A stretch of DNA of 64,000 nucleotides from Plotosus lineatus (lineage: Eukaryota > Chordata > Actinopteri > Siluriformes > Plotosidae), in assembly GCA_024760905.1 (NCBI GenBank), contig CM045745.1:13357782-13421781 (forward strand), in the 5' to 3' direction. Shown piece by piece: positions 33,416 to 44,391 of this stretch. The notes below the pieces were generated by a model. That model did no database searches and had not been told where the DNA came from. It saw only the letters and a program-made list of their open reading frames with translations. Position numbers and translations under genes: made by a program. Position 1 is the stretch's first letter, and every line of letters starts with the position of its first letter.

Positions 33416-34609
33416 TAAGACCATCCAACATACAGGAAAAATGAGAGTCCCCTGTCTGAGCTGGATACATGGAAGGCGACGGTATGTGTGCATTTTTTAA
33501 AATTGTATAGAGAAAACGTGTCGATAGATCTAAAGGGAACTGTCTCTTACAAAGCTTGACACAAGCTCTCCCAGAATTTTCAAGCCAGCACCTGCACAGT
33601 ATTTCCCTCTAAAGAAGATATGAGTACCTTGGTGTGTATTTCCTTCTCAGCAGAATGTGATGAACTTTATTTTAGGTGTTCGCAGGTATTCTGGGATTAG
33701 ATTGGAAAATTTACATTTGCAGAGGTCGTCATCTCTCTACCAGAATAATGACACTGTGGCAAGCTGTCAAGTATATGATAAATCTGGGTGATGAATGTCA
33801 TACTGAAGATACTATTAAACCTCACTCCATACACTCATGAATACTGATGTTTATATTATACAGAAGGTTGAACTACAGGTTTGGATTCAAAGGAATCTCA
33901 TAAATCGCCTATCATGGATCCAGATGTTTTCTCAAGCCTTTAGGTAATGCTAGTGCCTGTTTTTAATCAAGATCACAGTTGTAATGAATTGCCCTGATAC
34001 CTGGAATCACAGTTCTGTCTTGTTGTCTGCGAGTGCAGATGATTGTTTAGATTTCAGAAACAGAATGACTCTGCTGTTTAGGTTGAGACTAGAGCCTGAT
34101 CTGAGGGAATGCAGGTCGACACACAACCCCAGTCCTGCTCGCAAAGGTTCAGTTAAACAAATCAGGCCATGGAAAAACTATGTTTGCACCGGCTGGCCCT
34201 TTTCAATGTGGATTATTCAAGCAATGTTTTGGCAGGTATTTGTATCCATAGCTTTTTATCATTTTAAACAAAACCAGCTTTGTCTAAAGTTTTTTGTTTT
34301 TTTTTAACCAAACGCCAGATTAAGTAAAGCACTGGATACAAGAAAAATCCTTGTTTATTTATTATCCATGGAAACAAAAGGTGACCTTGAAGTAGTGTTT
34401 TGCCGCGTTGTGATATATTTGTATATCCCAGTTTTAGAAAATGTCATATTTTCCTTTTTAAATGCAGCAATAAAACCGTCTGAGACAGACTTATTTATGT
34501 CACTGTTGAGAAGAATATCTGCAGACTGATTTCAGTCCGTTTTAAAATGTGTGTGTGTACTAGGTGGCAATATACATATAAAGTATGGCGCTCCTGAATT
34601 GAAGTGTGC
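33416..34609. other. No recognised gene
   Basis: A plus-strand frame at 33984-34307 (107 codons) has no recognisable domain. No repeat family seen elsewhere in the window. Confidence 0.4.
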
Positions 34610-34965
34610 AACTATTAACCTGGTTCAAATCCAGGCCAATGCCGCAGTAATCCACAATTGAGAATCTATGAGAGCTAATTGGCAGAGCTGTCATGGGACT
34701 GTCCTCCCTGTCACTCAGAGCGATACCCAACCAATCGTGGATGTCTGTGAACTCATTTGTTCAGAAGGGGCCGTTATCGCTTTCCTTCCGAGTGTACTGG
34801 ACCATGCCAAATATGCATGCGCAGCCATTTGTAAAGATGCAAGTGGCAACATCATATGGAAGGGCAGTGGGGCTTGTGTATGCTTACACGCCTCTCTATT
34901 TGGTGCTGATTGCATGTGACAGTGGGAATCAAGGAGAAAATTTGGCAGGATAAATTAAAAAAATA
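34610..34965 (+). repeat. SINE-R copy 2
   Basis: Contains AATCCAGGCCAATGCCGCAG, GAGAGCTAATTGGCAGAGC, AAATATGCATGCGCAG and GGAGAAAATTTGGC, colinear with copy 1 at 29891-30250 (about 70% similar by eye). Confidence 0.6.
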
Positions 34966-35099
34966 TATATAATAATTAAATAAGCTTAAAACCGATAGTC
35001 TGTTATCTTTGTTATAGTCTGTTATCCTTAAGTGTCTCGTGCTAGTATTAAAAAAATGTTTTGTCATAGTGACCATAATGACCATAATGACCATGTCTA
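34966..35099. other. No feature; short GACCATAAT repeats
   Basis: Three imperfect copies of GTGACCATAATGACCATAATG at 35069-35092. Confidence 0.5.
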
Positions 35100-35119
35100 T
35101 ACATTGTGATAGTCAATGT

Positions 35120-35425
35120 CCCATTCCAGACCATTTTAGTCGTCTTTTGCTAGTCTGATTACTTCCACTCTACTCAGATGGCTTTCCACTTGATATTGGA
35201 ACATTGCTTTGGGGATTCGCTCTCATTCAGAAACATGATCATCAGTGAGGTCAGGCACTGACGCTGAGCAAGAAGGCCTGGAGTGCATTTAATATTCCAG
35301 TTCATCTCAACGGTCAGGGTTCTGTGCAGGCCAATGTATCACACCAAACTTGGAAAGCCATGTTTTTCTGGACCTTGCATTGTTCAGGGCCATTGTCATG
35401 CTGGAACAGGTTGGAGAATTTCAGT
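35120..35425 (-). pseudogene. Tc1-like transposase C-terminal remnant
   Basis: Read on the minus strand, CATGACAATGGCCC gives the catalytic FQHDNGP block near 35400. Further along, CTCACTGATGATCATG matches the DLTN-type region and CCAAAGCAATGTTCC and GGAAAGCCATCTG fit the family's C-terminal ESLPRR-type helix. Several stops break it. The N-terminal half and both inverted ends are absent. It is a different Tc1 subfamily from elements G and H. Confidence 0.65.
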
Positions 35426-35494
35426 TCCAGTGAAATCTTCAGGCTTCATCTTTATTAAAATTGTGACAAGGCTACACCCAAGAGTACACCCTAA

Positions 35495-35692
35495 ACAACT
35501 CATTAGACCATTGCAGAGCCAACAGAGACGCGCATTCATTCACATCTAGGGGTGAACAAGAATGGAGTTTGCCAAACGGGCATACCTTTGGAACATGGTA
35601 GGACCCATAGCACCCAGAGGAAACCCACACAAGCACGAGGAGAACATGCAGACTCTTGCTAACCACGAAGCACCAGCCCACACCGAAGGAAA
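35495..35692 (-). repeat. SINE-V fragment
   Basis: Minus strand: GTTAGCAAGAGTCTGCATGT, TCCTCGTGCTTGTGTGGGTT and TCCTCTGGGTGCTATGG, the SINE-V core. Decayed. Confidence 0.65.
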
Positions 35693-35826
35693 ACATACAT
35701 TGTACCTTATTGTGTATGTATGAGCTCATGGGTTTTTTTGACAGAGTGATCATTTAGAAGGCCACGTCACTTTATATTGACGAGTTACTACTGTATATAT
35801 ATTTGTGTTGTAGTATATTAACAGTG

Positions 35827-36005
35827 GGCTGCACGGCGGTTACGTTGTTAGCAGGTTTGCCTGACAGCAAGAGCTCTGTGTTTGTGAGATCATTTCTGTG
35901 TGGAGTTTGCAGGTTCTTTCCACGCTTGCATGAGCTTCATCCAGGGACTCTGTGTTTCCTCCTACAGTCCCAAAGACATGCGCCTCCTCTAAACCTCTAA
36001 AGTTG
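35827..36005 (+). repeat. SINE-V fragment
   Basis: GGCTGCACGGCGGTTACG, GTGTGGAGTTTGCAGGTTCT and TCCTACAGTCCCAAAGACAT. Decayed head, missing tail. Confidence 0.7.
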
Positions 36006-36365
36006 GGTTCAGCTGCTTGGCAAATGACTGAACATACTTACAGTGGTACATTTAATTTTCCTCAAGCTCTCTGACTTGAATGTTATAGTGTATAATTTAA
36101 TGTTCAACCACATCCCTCCACCATATAAATTATTTCGCTACTTAAAGCCACGGAATGCAATAGAAATTCAAAGTGCTTCATCACCAACCAATTGAACTGT
36201 GTGATGATTAATCATAACAAGATCCCTGACCAGGTAAACACAGCAGGCTGCCAAGAGCAGTGGCAATTTTATGGGATTGTAGCAAATCCATCACAGCTCA
36301 TTAGTCATTTTCAATAAATTTGCATGTATCGCATTATCCATAAATATTTTACATTTACAACATGA
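36006..36365. other. No recognisable gene
   Basis: Unique AT-rich sequence. Confidence 0.5.
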
Positions 36366-36705
36366 ACTCATTCATTCATTTTCTGAACTGCTTAATCCTA
36401 ATTAGGGTCGTCGCAGGCTGGCGCCCATCTCAGCCGACTCTAGGCGGAGGCACAGTACATTCGGGACAGCTTGCCATCGCAGGGCAGAAACAAGCTGACA
36501 GCTATGCAGCTACTGTTGACGAAAGTCAGCAATGGGTCTTTTACATGCCTTTCATAGCAGACAGTCAGAGACATGACCTTCCTTTGAAAACCCAGTTATC
36601 TGCACTAGGGGAGGGGGCAGCAGTGAAAACTCTATGATAGTGGGACTTGAACCCTTGACCTTTAGATCAGTAATCCAGCACCCTACCACCAGGCCACCAC
36701 TGCCT
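36366..36705 (-). repeat. SINE-B copy
   Basis: Minus strand: GAGGCAGTGGTGGCCTGGTGG-type head (reads GGCAGTGGTGGCCTGG), a decayed B box (GGGTTCAAGTCCC), and the L2-like tail ending in GAATGAATGAG. Confidence 0.85.
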
Positions 36706-36734
36706 CAACAACCTGAACTGACAAACAGTTGTAC

Positions 36735-37085
36735 AGCCATTCATCCATTCTCTATACTACTTATTCATCATACTCACAGGTGGAGTTGGAACCAATCCGA
36801 GCTGCCACTGGGTGAGATGCATGGTACATCCTGGGGGGTGGTCAGACTATTACAGGGCTAACACAAATAGATAGACAGTCATTCACACACAGAGACCGAT
36901 GGGCAATTTAGCATCTTTTTAAGTCTATGGACTGTGGGAGGAATCCAGACAACCTGGAGGAAACCCATGCAGGCAGGGAGAAAACATGCAGACTTCACCC
37001 AGAAAAGCCCAAGACAGCTATAAAGTTCAAACCCAGAACCTTTGTGCTGTGAGGCAGCAGTGATAACCGCTGCATCCTCTTAGTG
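36735..37085 (-). repeat. SINE-V copy, decayed but nearly full length
   Basis: Minus strand: GCAGCGGTTATCACTGCTGC head, GTCTGCATGTTTTCTCCCTG, TCCTCCCACAGTCCATAGAC, and a tail with GCTCGGATTGGTTCCAAC. The head adjoins the SINE-B next door. Confidence 0.7.
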
Positions 37086-37317
37086 CCTCAGTTGTGCATT
37101 TATAATATTACATGAAACACTCGCCTCCGAGAGAAGTCTGAGCAATATTTGCATTATAATATTTGTAATATTTTCTCTAGGAAAAAAGCTTATGGTATTT
37201 TTCTCATTTTTAATAATGATGATTAATTTTCTGTTTGATTTGCTGATACAATTGTAATATTAAATGCAGTACAGTTTCCTCAATATGAATTATATTTTTA
37301 AAAGTAGATTTCATGTA

Positions 37318-37735
37318 CAGGGATCCCTCGCTACTTTGCGCTTCAATTCATGTGACTTCAATGTACTGTGTGTTTTTTTTTAATTAATTAATTATTTTTT
37401 AATTTTAATCGAATTAAAAAATAAGGAAACTAAGGAAGAATAGGGGAAAAAGCTAAGGAAAATGCCACAAAAACAAGGCCAATTATACAAAAAAACCAAC
37501 CAAAAAAACAACCCAAAACCCCCCATCATAACGACTTACATTTTTATGTGAGAGGCGCATCTGAGTGCGTGCATGCGCATCTGTATGTGTGTGTATTTAT
37601 ATTTTATTTACATCGTATGGATTATTTTTTTAATATTTAATTGTTATTATAAACATTTATAGCATTGAATATGTATTTATTGATATTATATACACATATA
37701 CACGCACGTATACGTCGGTCAGGGGGGGTATACGT
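37318..37735 (-). mobile_element. MITE-1 copy 4, truncated
   Basis: Begins CAGGGATCCCTCGCTACTTT after TA and runs in reverse through the standard interior to CGTATACGTCGGTCAG. The other terminus (about 60 bp) is missing. Confidence 0.85.
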
Positions 37736-38284
37736 CAGCAACTGCATTATCAAATACTAATGTCTTTCATTCGGCAGGCTGTCTGAACGTGAGGTAAAGC
37801 TGTACAATTAGTGTGAAGGTCATACTTGTTGAAGTGTCGTTGTATTTCCAGTTTTAATTCCCTCCGCTGTCAGATGAAGCAACATCTCCGTTGCTGTGAT
37901 GACAGTCTCATTTGGAGACATGATCGGTGCCAAGGTGCAGTGCATAGCTGCAAAACATGCGATAAATCCCATGGGCTTCTCTTCTCAAGTCAGATAATAA
38001 AATGGTAACCTTTAATGTTCATGTCTTATAAAGTGATGCGCAAAAGCATGAACCTGCAGCGATAGGTTTAAGTTTTATTTCGCTGCAGCACAGCTGCTTG
38101 TCCAAGCAGCATTTTTTGATGCATTTGCCTCAATCTGGGTTTAATGTTTTTTCATGTAATATCTACAGTAGTTATCTCATAATCCCTTCAATGTCAAAAC
38201 CTGCAATAGGATTTCAGTATTAAATGAGGAGCACGTTAATCAAAGAGTCATTACAGTACTTGCAAAACCTGCAGTGGGCCGCTG
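37736..38284. other. No recognised gene
   Basis: A 60-codon plus-strand frame at 37826-38008 is cysteine- and histidine-containing but resembles no domain I can name. Confidence 0.4.
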
Positions 38285-38530
38285 TTTATCCCCGGTTTCC
38301 GTAGCGTGAAGCGACTAGGAGTACAACTCCTCTTGGATGGGACGCTAGTCCATCACAGGTGACCTTCCCAGTATATTTTTACTGGTACCCATTTATACTG
38401 CTGGGTGGACAGAGGCACACTTGTGGTTAAGACCTTGCCCAGGGGTCTTAGCACAGTGGGGGTCTAACTGAGATTTGAACACACAACCTCCCGATCATGA
38501 GCCCAGCACCCGAACCACGGCCCCATGAGT
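38285..38530 (-). repeat. SINE-T copy 2
   Basis: Minus strand: GGGGCCGTGGTTCGGGTGC head, GGGAGGTTGTGTGTTC, ACCACAAGTGTGCCTCTGTC, GGGTACCAGTAAAAATATAC. Colinear with 20358-20632. Confidence 0.75.
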
Positions 38531-38885
38531 TGTATATAAGGAGCACACAAAATCCAACACCCAGATCTTTGTATGATTCAGAATCTGTTGTACCTCATTC
38601 AAATGACTGCGATGCTAATGCAATCGATGAATCAGCGTTATCTGTGTCAAAGGAAGAACCTCATTTACATGTCATATGCATATCATGGACAATTTAACCT
38701 CAGATACATCAATTTTACATGAAACATGTAATAATTTATGCAGGTTTAGGGATACTAAAGCCATACTTATCCAGGTTTCTGAAAAGAACATAACTGGAGA
38801 GGAGACCAAATGAATTTCACTGACACTGGGAAAGAAATTATTTGACGTGTTGGAAGCCAATTAAATGGTATAAATTTGGTACTGC
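38531..38885. other. No recognisable gene
   Basis: Unique sequence, no known domain. Confidence 0.5.
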
Positions 38886-39005
38886 CATATAATCAGAATC
38901 AGAATTATTTATTTATCCCAGAGGAAATTGTGTGCACCCAGTTGCTCCATACAAGTTAGAGTGAGATAAAGTCTCGATACAGAAAATTTAAGAAATGACA
39001 AATAT
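38886..39005 (-). repeat. Short LINE 3'-end-like fragment
   Basis: AATCAGAATCAGAATTATTT and CCCAGAGGAAATTGTGTGC match the fragment at 16893-17015 in the same orientation. Confidence 0.5.
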
Positions 39006-39119
39006 TTACAATACAGGGATCCCTCCGACATCGCACTTCAATTCATGCGGCTTCAGCGCATCGTGTTTTTTTTTTTTTTTAATATTAATCGAATTAAAAA
39101 ATTCAGAAATTAAGGAAGA

Positions 39120-39353
39120 AGTGGTATAGGGCGCTAGATCGCTGATCCAAGGGTTGGGGGTTCGAGTCCCACTCTCCACAAGGTTGTCACTGTCCCCCCC
39201 CCCCCAGTGCAGCTAACTGGGTTATCAAAGACGGGCCATTGTGACAGGAAGGGCATCCGACGTAAAAACCTCTGCCAAATCAAACATGCGAATCAGATGA
39301 TTCACTGTGGCGACTCCTGAGTAAAAGGGAAAAAGCCGAAAGGAAGACAGACA
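39120..39353 (+). repeat. SINE-A copy 4, internally deleted
   Basis: Starts GTGGTATAGGGCGCTAGATC (first bases of the head missing), B box GGTTCGAGTCCC, then jumps from AAGACGGGCCAT to TGTGACAGGAAGGGCATCCG. About 110 bp of the shared body is absent. The RTE-like 5'UTR and 3' blocks are kept, ending AAGCCGAAAGGAAGACAGAC. Confidence 0.88.
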
Positions 39354-39557
39354 GAAGCGAAAGTTAATGAAAATGCTTCAGAAACAGGGCCAATTATGCA
39401 AAAAATAACCCAGAACAAACAAAAACAAAAAACAACCCAAAACCTCCCATCAAAACTAGTTACATTTTTGTGAGGTGCACATCTGCATGTGCGTCTGTAT
39501 GTGTGTGTATTTATATTTTACTTACATCTTATTTTTAATGTTTAATTGTATTATAAG

Positions 39558-39916
39558 TATTTGAGGGCAGTGGTGGTCAAGTGGTATAGGGCGCTGGATC
39601 GCTGATCCAAAGCTTGGGGGTTCGAGTCCCACTCTCCACAAGGTTGTCACTGTCCCCCCCAGTGCAGCTAACTGGGTTATCAAAGGCGGGCCATGTCTGT
39701 CACTGTCTATGGTGAGAGGCATGTAAAAGAACCATTTGCTGACTTTCGTAAAGAGTAGCTGCAAAGTCGTCAGCGTGTTTCTGTCCTTTGCTAAAAAGGG
39801 TTGTGTCAGGAAGGGCATCCGACGTAAAAACCTCTGCCAAATCAAACGTGCGAATCACATGATTCGCTGTGGCGACTCCCGAATAAAAGGGAAAAAGCCG
39901 AAAGGAAGACGGACAG
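39558..39916 (+). repeat. SINE-A copy 5, full length
   Basis: The duplication AATTGTATTATAAG lies at 39544-39557 and 39917-39930. Standard order: A box TGGTCAAGTGGTATAGGG, B box GGTTCGAGTCCC, shared body, AGGAAGGGCATCCGACGTAA, GTGGCGACTCCCGAATAAAA, AAGCCGAAAGGAAGACG. Confidence 0.92.
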
Positions 39917-40162
39917 AATTGTATTATAAGCATTTATAGCATTGAATATGTATTTATTGATATTATATACACATATATATGTACGTATACGTCAGTCTGG
40001 GGGTTGGGCGGGTGATCCTACTTCGCGGAATTCGGTGGTCGCGTGGGGATCTCGGTCCCAATTGACCGCGGAAAGTGAGGGAACCCTGTATAAATATAAC
40101 ACCATAAAAAGCAAGTGTTCTTCTTTTGGTTGAGTAAAGAATGCAAAGAAAATGTAAAGAAA

Positions 40163-40405
40163 CACCCTGGACAGCTCACCAGGCCATCGCAGAGCGGAAA
40201 CATGCTGGCGGCCAGGCAGCTACTCTTGCTGAAAGTCAGAAATGGCTTTTTACTCATGCCTCACACCATAGACAGTGAGGGACATAGCCGGATTTGATAA
40301 CCCAGTTAACTGCACTGGGGAGACAGTGACAACTGTTGACAGTGGGACTTGAATCTTCAACCTTAGGATCGGTAACCCGGCACCTTACCACCGGGCCACC
40401 ACCAT
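40163..40405 (-). repeat. SINE-B copy, 3'-truncated
   Basis: Minus strand: GGTGGTGGCCCGGTGGTAAG head, B box decayed to GATTCAAGTCCC, body, stopping at GAGCTGTCCAGGGTG. The tail is missing. Confidence 0.8.
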
Positions 40406-40409
40406 TTCT

Positions 40410-40470
40410 TTGAACTGTGAGGAGGAATCAAAGTACCTGGAGGAAAGTCACACAAGCATGGAGAGAACAT
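40410..40470 (-). repeat. SINE-V core fragment
   Basis: Minus strand: GCATGTTCTCTCCATGCTTG, then TTTCCTCCAGGTACTTTGAT and CTCACAGTTCAAAG. Confidence 0.6.
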
Positions 40471-40471
40471 G

Positions 40472-41120
40472 CCTGCACCAACATATCTGTTGAAGTCTGC
40501 ACCAGTAACCACTCTTTCACCTCTGGGGGTATTCTGCATCACTTCATCTAACTCACTCCAGAATCTCTCCTTCTCTTCTCGCTCACATCCTGCTTGTGGG
40601 GCATAAGCATGAACAACATTGAACATCACGCCTTCAATTTCCAACTTGAGACTCATCACTCTGTCTGACACTCTTTTCACTTCTAAAACATTCCTGACCA
40701 ACTCCTCCTTCAAAATGACTACTACTCCATTTCTCTTCCCATCCACACCATGATAAAACAGTTTAAACCTGCTCCTAAGCTTCTAGTCTTGCTATCTTTC
40801 CACCTGGTCTCCTGAACACACAGTATGTCCACCTTCCTCCTCTGCATCATGTCAGCCAGCTCTCTACCATTTCCTGTCATAGTTCCAACATTCAAAGTCC
40901 CTACTCTCAGTCCGAAACTCATGCCTTTCCTCTTCTCTCTCTGCCTACGGACACGCCTCCTACCTATCCTTCTTCGACCAACAGTAGTCCAATTTCCACC
41001 AGCACCCTGTTGGTTAACAGCACTGAGGCGGTCGTTGTTAACCGGGGCCTCGACCGATCTGGTATGAAATTTGTCTTTACGGTTTGCATTTTGTATTCTG
41101 GCAAAAGTTTTACACCGGAT
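40472..41120 (-). pseudogene. RTE endonuclease N-terminal fragment (copy D)
   Basis: Two overlapping frames cover the N-terminal region and endonuclease start: RVGTLNVGTMTGNGRELADM, ILCVQETRWKDSKTRSLGAG, then (after a one-base shift near 40765) GKRNGVVVILKEELVRNVLE, HAYAPQAGCEREEKERFW and VVTGADFNRYVGAG, where it breaks off. The catalytic D-N pair is present, but the later D and H motifs and the whole RT are absent. Non-functional. Confidence 0.88.
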
Positions 41121-41221
41121 GCCCTTCCTGTCACAACCCTCTGCATTCATCCGGGCTTGGGACCGGCGGGAGGGCGGCCACTTGTTTGTGCCTCCCTTCA
41201 CGGCTGCACTATTCAAAGCTA
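40472..41221 (-). mobile_element. RTE LINE copy D, 5' fragment only
   Basis: Keeps the RTE 5' end (minus strand GTGCAGCCGTGAAGGGAGGC) and 5'UTR (AGGAAGGGCATCCGGTGTAA) but stops inside the endonuclease. The 3' part is missing, the reverse of normal LINE truncation. Its right edge abuts the broken MITE-1 copy 6. Confidence 0.85.
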
Positions 41222-41290
41222 AAAATGCTTATAATAACAATTAAACATTCAAAAACAATGCATAAGATGTAAATAATACATAAATGTACA

Positions 41291-41324
<34 letters not shown>

Positions 41325-41550
41325 TGTACACCTCACATTAAAATGTAAGTAATTTTGATGGGGGGGGGGGTGTTTTGTTTGTTTGTTTGTTTGTTTTCAG
41401 TTTTTTCCTTTTTTTTTTTGCATAATTGGCCTTGTTTTTGCAGCATTTTCCTTAAAATCCCGCCCATTCTTCATTAATTTCCTTATTTTTTAATTAGATG
41501 AATATTAAAAAAAACGTGATGCACTGAAGCCGCATCGTGAGGAATCCCTG
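41222..41550 (+). mobile_element. MITE-1 copy 6, right half
   Basis: Begins mid-element (AATGCTTATAATAACAATTAAA), has a (CA)n tract (41290-41322) and GCATAATTGGCCTTG, and ends GTGAGGAATCCCTG before TA. The left half is missing; RTE D abuts the break. Confidence 0.8.
41290..41322. repeat. (CA)n microsatellite
   Basis: About 16 CA units inside MITE-1 copy 6. Confidence 0.95.
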
Positions 41551-42065
41551 TACTTACATTGTTGGTTTTATTTGTGACTCATTTAGGCTAAAGTCAGTTT
41601 GAATTTCAGCTTTATTATAATTTATACCAGTCAAGATTCCTTCCTGATAATAATAATAATAATAAATAAGTCCTCATTTCATGTAAGGTTAGATAATATA
41701 ATACTTTATTATCCTGGAGGAAATTTTGGTTACGTCGTATTATTACGATGTGCGTTGCTCACGCACAGCGCCACCTAGGTTGTTCAAGATGTCAAGTTAC
41801 AAACAGAAAAGAAGGCTCAAATCAACAACACACAAACTGCTATAAAATAAATACATAAAAATTCTGTGTTGAAAGGACCTTACACAGACCAGCAAACAAT
41901 ATCATGATAATAATAATAATAATAAAAGTAATAAAAATAAAATGATGACGATGATGATGATGATGATATTATTATTACTGTATTTTTATTATTATTATTA
42001 AGAAGAGGAAGAAGAAGAAGAAGAATACAATAAATAAATCATTAAATGACCTCAATAAATGAAAT
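41551..42065. repeat. LINE 3'-end-like piece and trinucleotide-rich tract
   Basis: AATACTTTATTATCCTGGAGG and AAATTTTGGTTACG (41698-41735) read in reverse as a LINE 3' end. Around it lie (AAT)n at 41647-41667 and 41906-41924, (GATGAT)n at 41943-41967, and (GAA)n at 42000-42025. Confidence 0.5.
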
Positions 42066-42144
42066 TGCAGTAAATTATATTATATTATGTTATATTATAA
42101 TTATATTTAAATTGCACTATGCCCATTGTTTTGTTGGAAAATAA

Positions 42145-42720
42145 ATGAACAGTTCTCTGGGTAAGCAAAATGGCCATAACTTCAAAGTTAGATGTTCTGC
42201 ATTCTCGGAGCAAGGTTTCGAGATAATCTGCAGTCAGTCAGTACACCAGGTTTATTTAATGAGGATCCGCCGTTCTTCTGCCACGGGCTTTGTTGCTAGC
42301 AACTGCGCTCCGGTCCTCCCTGAAGGCCGTGTAGCCAGCTGGTGTAGTCGCCTCGTTGGGTGTAGTCTCCTCGAGCCATGTTTCACAGAAACACAGCCTG
42401 GAACAGGTCTGTCGATCCCTGGTCCATCTTGTTTCTCAGAGACTGAACATTTTCAAGCAATATGACCAGGAGTGCTAACCTTCCATTGCTAACCAAGCGC
42501 CGGAGTCATCGTTCAGCCCCTCCCCACCTGCCGCGTCTCCGCCTGGGTCTATTGTTATCCGGGGTGTGGCTAGCATTGCGCTGTGGTAGCATATTAGCTC
42601 AGGATAGGAGATGAGCGTGCTCAGTTCTTAATGTCCAAAAGGACTGTTCTCTCATAGCTGTAGTAGGGTCGCACGGTCATAGACAAGCATAGTGCAAAAA
42701 AACCACAAACAAAAACAACA
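42145..42720 (-). repeat. Possible fragment of another APE-type LINE
   Basis: On the minus strand near 42460-42400 the text reads LENVQSLRNKMDQ-like, resembling the N-terminal motif of an endonuclease (ANVRSLRNK) in some fish LINEs, followed by broken frames. The GC-rich section 42500-42620 may be its upstream part. Weak. Confidence 0.35.
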
Positions 42721-42865
42721 TACAAGACAAATTAAAACAAACAAAGAAACAATTTGACTCCGAGAACTCCGCGCCGCCGCCCTCGAGGGAACGCAATCTT
42801 GGAAAAAAGGTAAAGAAAAAGCTGACTTCCCAGATAGAGCTTCGATGTGCCTCTTATATGTTCAT

Positions 42866-43140
42866 TCGTTCCTTTTCTGTAACCTCTTAATTATAATTAG
42901 GGTCACGGGGAGGCTGGTGCCCATCTCAGCCGACACTGGACGAGGGAAGAGTACACCTTGGACAGCTCGCCAGGTCATCACAGGGCAGAAACACGCTGAT
43001 GGCTATGCAGCCTACTCTTTATGAAAGTCAGCAATGGTTCTTTTACATGACATCACATCATTACAACTTTACATAACATCACACCATAGACAGTGAGGGA
43101 CACGGCCGGCCTTTGAGAATCCAGTTAGCTGCACTGGGGA
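42866..43140 (-). repeat. SINE-B copy lacking the tRNA head
   Basis: Minus strand: body from TCCCCAGTGCAGCTAACTGG to the tail AGATGGGCACCAGCCTCC and GGAACGAATGAAC. A 34-bp interruption (about 43052-43085) repeats TTACATGACATCACA-like text. Confidence 0.8.
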
Positions 43141-43447
43141 CTATTTATTTACTTTGTATTATTGTTTCCTTGTTTGTGTGTGGACCTCAGTAATCGGATG
43201 GTCTACTAACAGACCATTTTTAGATAATGTATTCAAATTTGAGAATAGTGTGATGGATTTGGACTGATGGGTGCACTTTTCCAGTCGGAACTGTGTTCAA
43301 TACTGTATATTTTTCCTGGCCAGAGGGGAAGGAGAGAACAGAGGGTTTGGCTTCAGCAGAATACAGAGCTGCACTACCTTGTGGAATGATGAATAGATAA
43401 GCCGTATTCATTATCATTGTTCATAGCCTTAAGGTCCTTGTTACCAC

Positions 43448-43451
<4 letters not shown>
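43141..43451. other. No recognisable gene
   Basis: Unique sequence. Confidence 0.5.

Positions 43452-43509
<58 letters not shown>
43452..43509. repeat. (CT)n microsatellite
   Basis: About 29 uninterrupted CT units. Confidence 0.97.
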
Positions 43510-43511
<2 letters not shown>

Positions 43512-43941
43512 ACAAAAATACAATCGCCCTTTCACAATGTTTAATTGGCTGTTGCTTACAATAAATTAGAGTTTTTCCCTTTTTAATGAATATATTTACA
43601 TGCAGATATATGTTGGAGGAGGTTTTTTGTTTTCAGGAAAAACAAAACATATTACATCAAACACATGGATCTTTACATATATTTAATTTCTTCCATTATA
43701 CTGTCCTGTCTTAGGTAGGACTAAGTATGTTTTCGAACTTTCTTAGAAAGTTTTGCACAAGGAGTGAAGCCCCATAGGCTAGAGAACATGGTAATGCAGT
43801 ACATTTTGTCATGATCTGTAGCACCACAGGCTTCAGTGCTTTGGGTCTGTGTCTCAATCTTGGATGCCCACATACAAGAAAAATGGCATTTAAAAAAATA
43901 AAAAAAATAGTAAAACTTTTCCTGTATTGTCCCTAGCCATC

Positions 43942-43943
<2 letters not shown>
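43510..43943. other. No recognisable gene
   Basis: AT-rich unique sequence. Confidence 0.5.

Positions 43944-44007
<64 letters not shown>
43944..44007. repeat. (TA)n microsatellite
   Basis: About 32 TA units, left of the inverted repeat. Confidence 0.97.
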
Positions 44008-44009
<2 letters not shown>

Positions 44010-44078
44010 ATATCTAGAGAATTTTCTGAGTAGATCCTTCCGTAGGAGAGTGCTCAATACTTTTTGGTAGAGCAAATA

Positions 44079-44268
44079 ACAAAAATAAAAGGACAGGACA
44101 AAGACTTTCTATTGAAACTCCATTTATCACTACAGATCTGTTTCGAGGGGTGGTGAAACCATCCTCTCTCTTCAGGTGATTATAGAAGAATCACCACCCT
44201 TCGAAACATATCTGTAGTGATAAATGGAGTTTCAATAGAAAGTCTTTGTCCTGTCCTTTTATTTTTGT
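44079..44268. repeat. Long inverted repeat (78-bp arms, 34-bp loop)
   Basis: The left arm 44079-44156 and right arm 44191-44268 are reverse complements with two mismatches (in the ATCTG/ATATG and GAGGGG/GAAGGG positions). They begin ACAAAAATAAAAGGACAGG on each strand. The loop is TCTCTCTTCAGGTGATTATA-like. (TA)n tracts lie on both sides. Confidence 0.93.
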
Positions 44269-44269
44269 A

Positions 44270-44321
44270 TATCTATATCTATATATGTATGTATATATGT
44301 ATGTGTATATATGTATGTGTA

Positions 44322-44390
<69 letters not shown>
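44270..44390. repeat. (TATG)n / (TA)n microsatellite
   Basis: TATCTATATATG-type repeats, then about 33 TA units up to the MITE-2 end. Confidence 0.95.

Positions 44391-44391
<1 letters not shown>

Larger units (their letters stand above)
39014..40088 (-). mobile_element. MITE-1 copy 5, carrying two SINE-A insertions
   Basis: Left end CAGGGATCCCTCCGACATCG after TA (39012-39013); right end GGAAAGTGAGGGAACCCTG before TA (40089-40090). The interior is colinear with copy 1 in reverse once the SINE-A copies at 39120-39353 and 39558-39916 are removed. Confidence 0.88.

Noticed and set aside
42241..42480. 106-codon plus-strand frame at 42145-42465 as a host exon
   Set aside because: The minus strand reads as a fragment of a LINE endonuclease start, which explains the GC content and openness better.
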